Of a DNA stretch of 43,177 nt, positions 41,401 to 43,177 are shown one piece after another. The notes below the pieces were generated by a model that saw only the letters and a list, made by a program, of their open reading frames with translations, was not told where the DNA came from and did no database searches. Positions within the stretch are counted from its first letter, which is position 1; every line of letters begins with the position of its first letter. This DNA is from a virus, in the IMG/VR virus record IMGVR_UViG_3300043425_000490, positions 1 through 43,177 of that record. One strand, 5' to 3'. The position numbers were made by a program, and so were the translations under genes.

Positions 41401-41542
41401 CCTGTGCGTATGCACTATTAGCATATGATGACGCGCTATTTGAAGTTGAAGAAGCAGGACCTACTAGATTACCTGAACCGTCGATGACTTCTACATCATT
41501 AACAGACAATCCATTTTTAACCTTAAAATTTTGGTACGACAT
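38423..41542 (-). CDS. large tail fibre with S74 intramolecular chaperone
   Basis: The 1039-aa product starts MSYQNFKVKNGLSVNDVEVIDGSGNL, a virion-attachment-like start. The N-terminal third has imperfect repeats (YANSAYAQANTATTNAATADQKAVSAGS) that would form a trimeric coiled or beta stalk. The middle has beta-helix-like segments (LGIGTNNPTANLHVIG, NVGIGTSSPTNTTGY). The C-terminal 99 residues are a peptidase S74 / endosialidase chaperone domain: SDERFKTNLG (Ser about 942, the usual self-cleavage site), GVSAQQVQAIMPEVV, and RYERLVPLLIEAIKEL. An exact late promoter box is upstream. Confidence 0.92.
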   Translation of the reverse strand: MSYQNFKVKNGLSVNDVEVIDGSGNLVGPASSTSNSASSYANSAYAQANTGTILAQAAFDQANTGGESADSFARITANSAYAQANTATTNTSTADQRAVTSGDYANSAFEVANTALSSIPSLSGYATEGYVSTLISNLVDSAPTTLDTLNELAAALGDDANFATTVSNTIGVVGSYANSAYAQANTVDQRAVTSGSYANSAYVQANSAYAQANTATTNAATADQKAVSAGSYANSSFAVANTANVNATSAGSYANSAFSISNTATTNAATADQKAVSAGSYANSAFDTANTKFNSTGGFITGFANVSSNISVGTYIDFANDVEDPTYKEGRLYYDPGSKSVAYYNDSSSYIHIGQDVVTRVWNNSGATLPRANCVFISGESSANGFPNVLLASAGTRANAEVIGLTTTDIPNGGYGFVLISGRLQGLNTSAIPEGSELFLSATEPGKFTTSVPDTPNVPLNIGYITNSDLTQGVLLVNIHLMEGRNKTTGSILFARDSKIDQDNADLYWDYENHRLGIGTNNPTANLHVIGSGLFTGNVTISGNLLVSNAQSITTSQLTVGGNTIILNDAVTGTPTSNADIIVNRGTSANVYIRWAEDINEWVMFEDGGYPEGHILHSEKTFSTWSQYASAAAYEKSTHPVGGDLANTTNETAKSGFETANIASSHAVAGYNQANTATTNAATADQKAVSAGSYANSAFEVANTASVNALSAGAYANAAFSVANTDVTSISVSDGVYGNATIIPVITVSANGRIASISNTEILIAGSQWITTGSDIYYSNGNVGIGTSSPTNTTGYTTLHLNNNTNGGLLRITGANATKTLTSYVNTSGAYLGTITNDFLSFQINNAEAMRLRTSGGISFGSTGTAYGTSGQVLQSNGDAAPTWVDQSSLSAGSAITASTATIASSLNSASGYQVQSFGVGTAPSGTSGEIRATNNITAYFSDERFKTNLGNIPNALAKLQTLNGFYYEPNELAQSYGYEVRREVGVSAQQVQAIMPEVVAPAPIDDKYLTVRYERLVPLLIEAIKELSEKIDKLENKK

Positions 41543-41580
41543 TGGTTCATTTTCCCCAATTTTGTTGATTTACTATGATG

Positions 41581-41588
41581 TATTTATA
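41581..41588 (-). promoter_or_regulatory. TATAAATA late promoter for the fibre and oxygenase operon
   Basis: An exact T4 late consensus on the minus strand lies 38 bases before ATG 41542, in an intergenic gap. It is the only clear promoter before the fibre and oxygenase genes down to 33.3 kb. Confidence 0.75.
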
Positions 41589-41600
41589 AGAATTAATTCA

Positions 41601-42407
41601 TTATAATTTCAACATCTCATCAAAAGTGTACAGTGATTGCATGTAAGAAGAAACGTCTTTCAATACGGACACAGGAAAGTCACCTTCTCTATTATCTTGT
41701 GGAATAACTTCAAAGTCTATGTTATTTACTCGTTTAAAGGTTTCTACTATTTCTAATACTGTATGTCCTTTACCATGACCTAAACTTTCAATCGAGTTTG
41801 AAGGCTTTGATATAGCAGTAACAATAGCACTACAAATCTCATTCACATGAACATAGTCTCTAACACATGTACCATCTTTAGTATCATAGTTTGTACCATA
41901 TACATTGAATTTTCCTGTGTCGATTGCTTTAATTAGTGCATAGAATAATCCATCAGGATTAGTTGGCGTAATATTCTTATTGCAACCAATTACATTGTAG
42001 AATCTGAAGATGGTATAATTGATATTGTTTTGTGTACAATAATCTTGGATAATTTCTTCACAAACTTTTTTTGAGATTGCATAAGGTGAACCTAGATTCT
42101 CTGCGGCACCAGTAGAAGCAAATATGAAGTTTTTTGTTTTGATATTCTTTAAAACGTTTAGAGTGCCTAAAACATTAGTCTCATAATAATCTTTAGGATG
42201 CTTAACGCTTTCGCCTACTTGAACCAAAGCGGCAAGATGAACAACAACATCATATTCTTTTGGTAAACTGAAGTCTTTACGTATATCTGTATGGTAGGTA
42301 ACATCGCAAGTGAAATTGTCAATGTCTAAAGTTTCGGCATCTATCAATTCTAATAGATGTGAGCCAATATATCCAGAAGAACCTGTTATAAGTATTCGTT
42401 TAATCAT
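41601..42407 (-). CDS. NAD-dependent nucleotide-sugar epimerase/dehydratase
   Basis: The 268-aa product is an extended SDR: Rossmann motif GSSGYIGS (9-16), then VVVHLAALVQVGES (54-67), catalytic Ser/Thr in FASTGAA (98-99) and YAISK (Tyr109, Lys113). It resembles UDP-glucose 4-epimerases but is shorter than GalE (about 338 aa), so the exact sugar is unknown. Start overlaps a TAA stop as TAATG, which implies coupling to the reading frame just upstream (see 42407-42490). Confidence 0.88.
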   Translation of the reverse strand: MIKRILITGSSGYIGSHLLELIDAETLDIDNFTCDVTYHTDIRKDFSLPKEYDVVVHLAALVQVGESVKHPKDYYETNVLGTLNVLKNIKTKNFIFASTGAAENLGSPYAISKKVCEEIIQDYCTQNNINYTIFRFYNVIGCNKNITPTNPDGLFYALIKAIDTGKFNVYGTNYDTKDGTCVRDYVHVNEICSAIVTAISKPSNSIESLGHGKGHTVLEIVETFKRVNNIDFEVIPQDNREGDFPVSVLKDVSSYMQSLYTFDEMLKL

Positions 42408-42490
42408 TAATATTTAATTCTTTTTAAAATATCATCAATATCATAATCAAATCCAGTAATTTCAATTTTAACATAATCAGGTAATTCAAA
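42407..42490 (-). other. open frame continuing the sulfotransferase after a possible frameshift
   Basis: Past the sulfotransferase stop, an uninterrupted frame reads FELPDYVKIEITGFDYDIDDILKRIKY and ends at TAA, overlapping the epimerase ATG as TAATG. It lacks its own start codon. Dropping one T from the TTTTT run at about 42487-42491 would join it to the sulfotransferase, giving a protein of about 240 aa. This could be a base-calling error, a real mutation, or a +1 slip at UUU-UGA. Confidence 0.6.
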
Positions 42491-43133
42491 AATCTAGATT
42501 TTGCACACTATTATATAAAACAAAATCATTTTTATATATAAATTCAATGTGGTCTAATAATTCATTACTCAACTCTTCTTTTTTATTATCTTCTCTAACA
42601 TCCGATCGATAATTGTATGGAATATTACAATCTATATTAGTTAATTTTTTAGCCATAAAATTAATATCTTCATATTTAAATAGTTTATTTAGTTTTATTC
42701 CGTTATGAATTATCCAATTTTCTTGTGGAACAAAGGCAACATCGTACCAAATATTATGATCATAATGTTCTAATATTTTACTTACCACTTCATTTTTATT
42801 AGACATATTATTAATTTTTATATGACAGTGCTCTGGTGCTTTAACAAAATGATAACACGCACTCAAAAATCTATCAATCGGATTTCTAACAATTACATAT
42901 TTATCATAATTTAAAATATCTTCTTCTGACATTATTTTTGAATCTATAATATTTTGTATTGTTGGGTGGTTAGCAAATTCAAAATTAGTAATGTTACTAT
43001 CTATATTTATAAAAGGCATTCCAGAATACTGAATATCATCGTTACTGTTTTTTATTAAAAAATATTGTAAAGAGGTTGACCCAGTTTTTGGATTTCTAAT
43101 ATAGATATATTTTTTAGTATGATTTATTAACAC
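42486..43133 (-). CDS. sulfotransferase-family protein, possibly frameshifted
   Basis: The 215-aa product has both PAPS-binding motifs of the sulfotransferase family: IRNPKTGSTSLQYF (5'-phosphosulfate loop, 12-25) and YVIVRNPIDRFLSACYHF (3'-phosphate site, 79-96). Marine phages carry such genes near glycan or tail genes. The start is GTG 43133 with AGAGGA upstream, overlapping the stop of the gene before it. The frame ends TTT-TGA beside a T5 run, after which another frame continues (see 42407-42490). The acceptor is probably a sugar or tyrosine, unknown. Confidence 0.82.
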   Translation of the reverse strand: MLINHTKKYIYIRNPKTGSTSLQYFLIKNSNDDIQYSGMPFINIDSNITNFEFANHPTIQNIIDSKIMSEEDILNYDKYVIVRNPIDRFLSACYHFVKAPEHCHIKINNMSNKNEVVSKILEHYDHNIWYDVAFVPQENWIIHNGIKLNKLFKYEDINFMAKKLTNIDCNIPYNYRSDVREDNKKEELSNELLDHIEFIYKNDFVLYNSVQNLDF

Positions 43134-43177
43134 AATTCCTCTATTATTCTATTAATGTCTTCATTAGTTGCATATTT
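43127..43177 (-). CDS. C-terminal end of an unidentified gene (cut by the window edge)
   Basis: An open frame enters the window at its right edge and ends KYATNEDINRIIEELC then TAA at 43129-43127. It overlaps the sulfotransferase GTG by 7 bases, the coupling style of the region. Only 16 residues are visible, so no function can be given. Confidence 0.6.
   Translation of the reverse strand, partial: KYATNEDINRIIEELC

Noticed and set aside
1-43177. Prophage integration signs (integrase, att sites)
   Set aside because: No integrase, no tRNA-site duplication and the gene set is that of a lytic T4-like phage.

Overview
The window is a piece of a T4-like myovirus genome (tailed phage with a contractile tail). 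Nearly every gene lies on the minus strand, so the biological reading order runs from high to low coordinates. The evidence is a near-continuous set of T4 core genes: replication and recombination (RegA, gp62, gp44, gp45, dNMP kinase, gp46, gp47, gp55, UvsW, UvsY) at about 0.7-17.7 kb, and virion genes (gp23, 22, 21, a gp68-like gene, 67, 20, 19, 18, 17, 16, 15, 14, 13) at about 17.8-33.3 kb. The DNA is strongly A+T-rich. The accessory genes (CobS-like ATPase, CobT-like metallopeptidase, peptide deformylase, Dps-like ferritin, 2OG-Fe(II) oxygenases, a DUF4338 protein) are of the kind carried by marine T4-like phages of cyanobacteria and SAR11. No photosynthesis gene is present. The phage carries a circularly permuted (two-piece) tmRNA, the gene form known from alphaproteobacteria, cyanobacteria and some beta/gammaproteobacteria; its tag ends AVAA, as many alphaproteobacterial tags do. 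An alphaproteobacterial marine or freshwater host is therefore the best guess, but it is an inference.

Layout in coordinate order: 0-0.5 kb, a 37-aa membrane protein and the permuted tmRNA; 0.5-5.9 kb, regA, the clamp loader and clamp genes with two putative nuclease genes between 62 and 44, a dNMP kinase and a GT-A-like glycosyltransferase; 5.9-10.1 kb, a MoxR/CobS-like ATPase and a CobT-like metallopeptidase/VWA protein, two small unknown genes, a chain of sigma70-type promoters and a tRNA-like RNA without a normal D arm; 10.1-17.7 kb, a DUF4338 protein, peptide deformylase, gp46/47, late sigma factor gp55, UvsW and UvsY; 17.8-33.3 kb, capsid, tail, terminase and neck genes with an HNH endonuclease beside gp23 and a Dps-like gene between the terminase subunits; 33.3-36.3 kb, five consecutive putative 2OG-Fe(II) oxygenases; 36.3-41.5 kb, tail-fibre genes (a six-repeat protein, a tail-assembly-chaperone-like protein, a coiled protein and a 1039-aa fibre with an S74 chaperone); 41.6-43.2 kb, a sugar-nucleotide epimerase, a sulfotransferase with a possible frameshift, and the end of another gene.

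How it works together: genes overlap by a few bases (often TAATG), implying translational coupling. Early and middle genes in the 7-10 kb and 17.7 kb areas have TTGACA/TATAAT-type promoters that host RNA polymerase could read. Virion genes are preceded by TATAAATA boxes, the T4 late-promoter motif read by gp55, which is itself encoded here. Several products bear on host translation (tmRNA, deformylase, RegA), and a surface-chemistry group (oxygenases, sulfotransferase, epimerase, glycosyltransferase) sits mostly next to the tail fibres. The least expected items are the phage-borne permuted tmRNA, the D-arm-poor tRNA-like element, and the five-gene oxygenase array.
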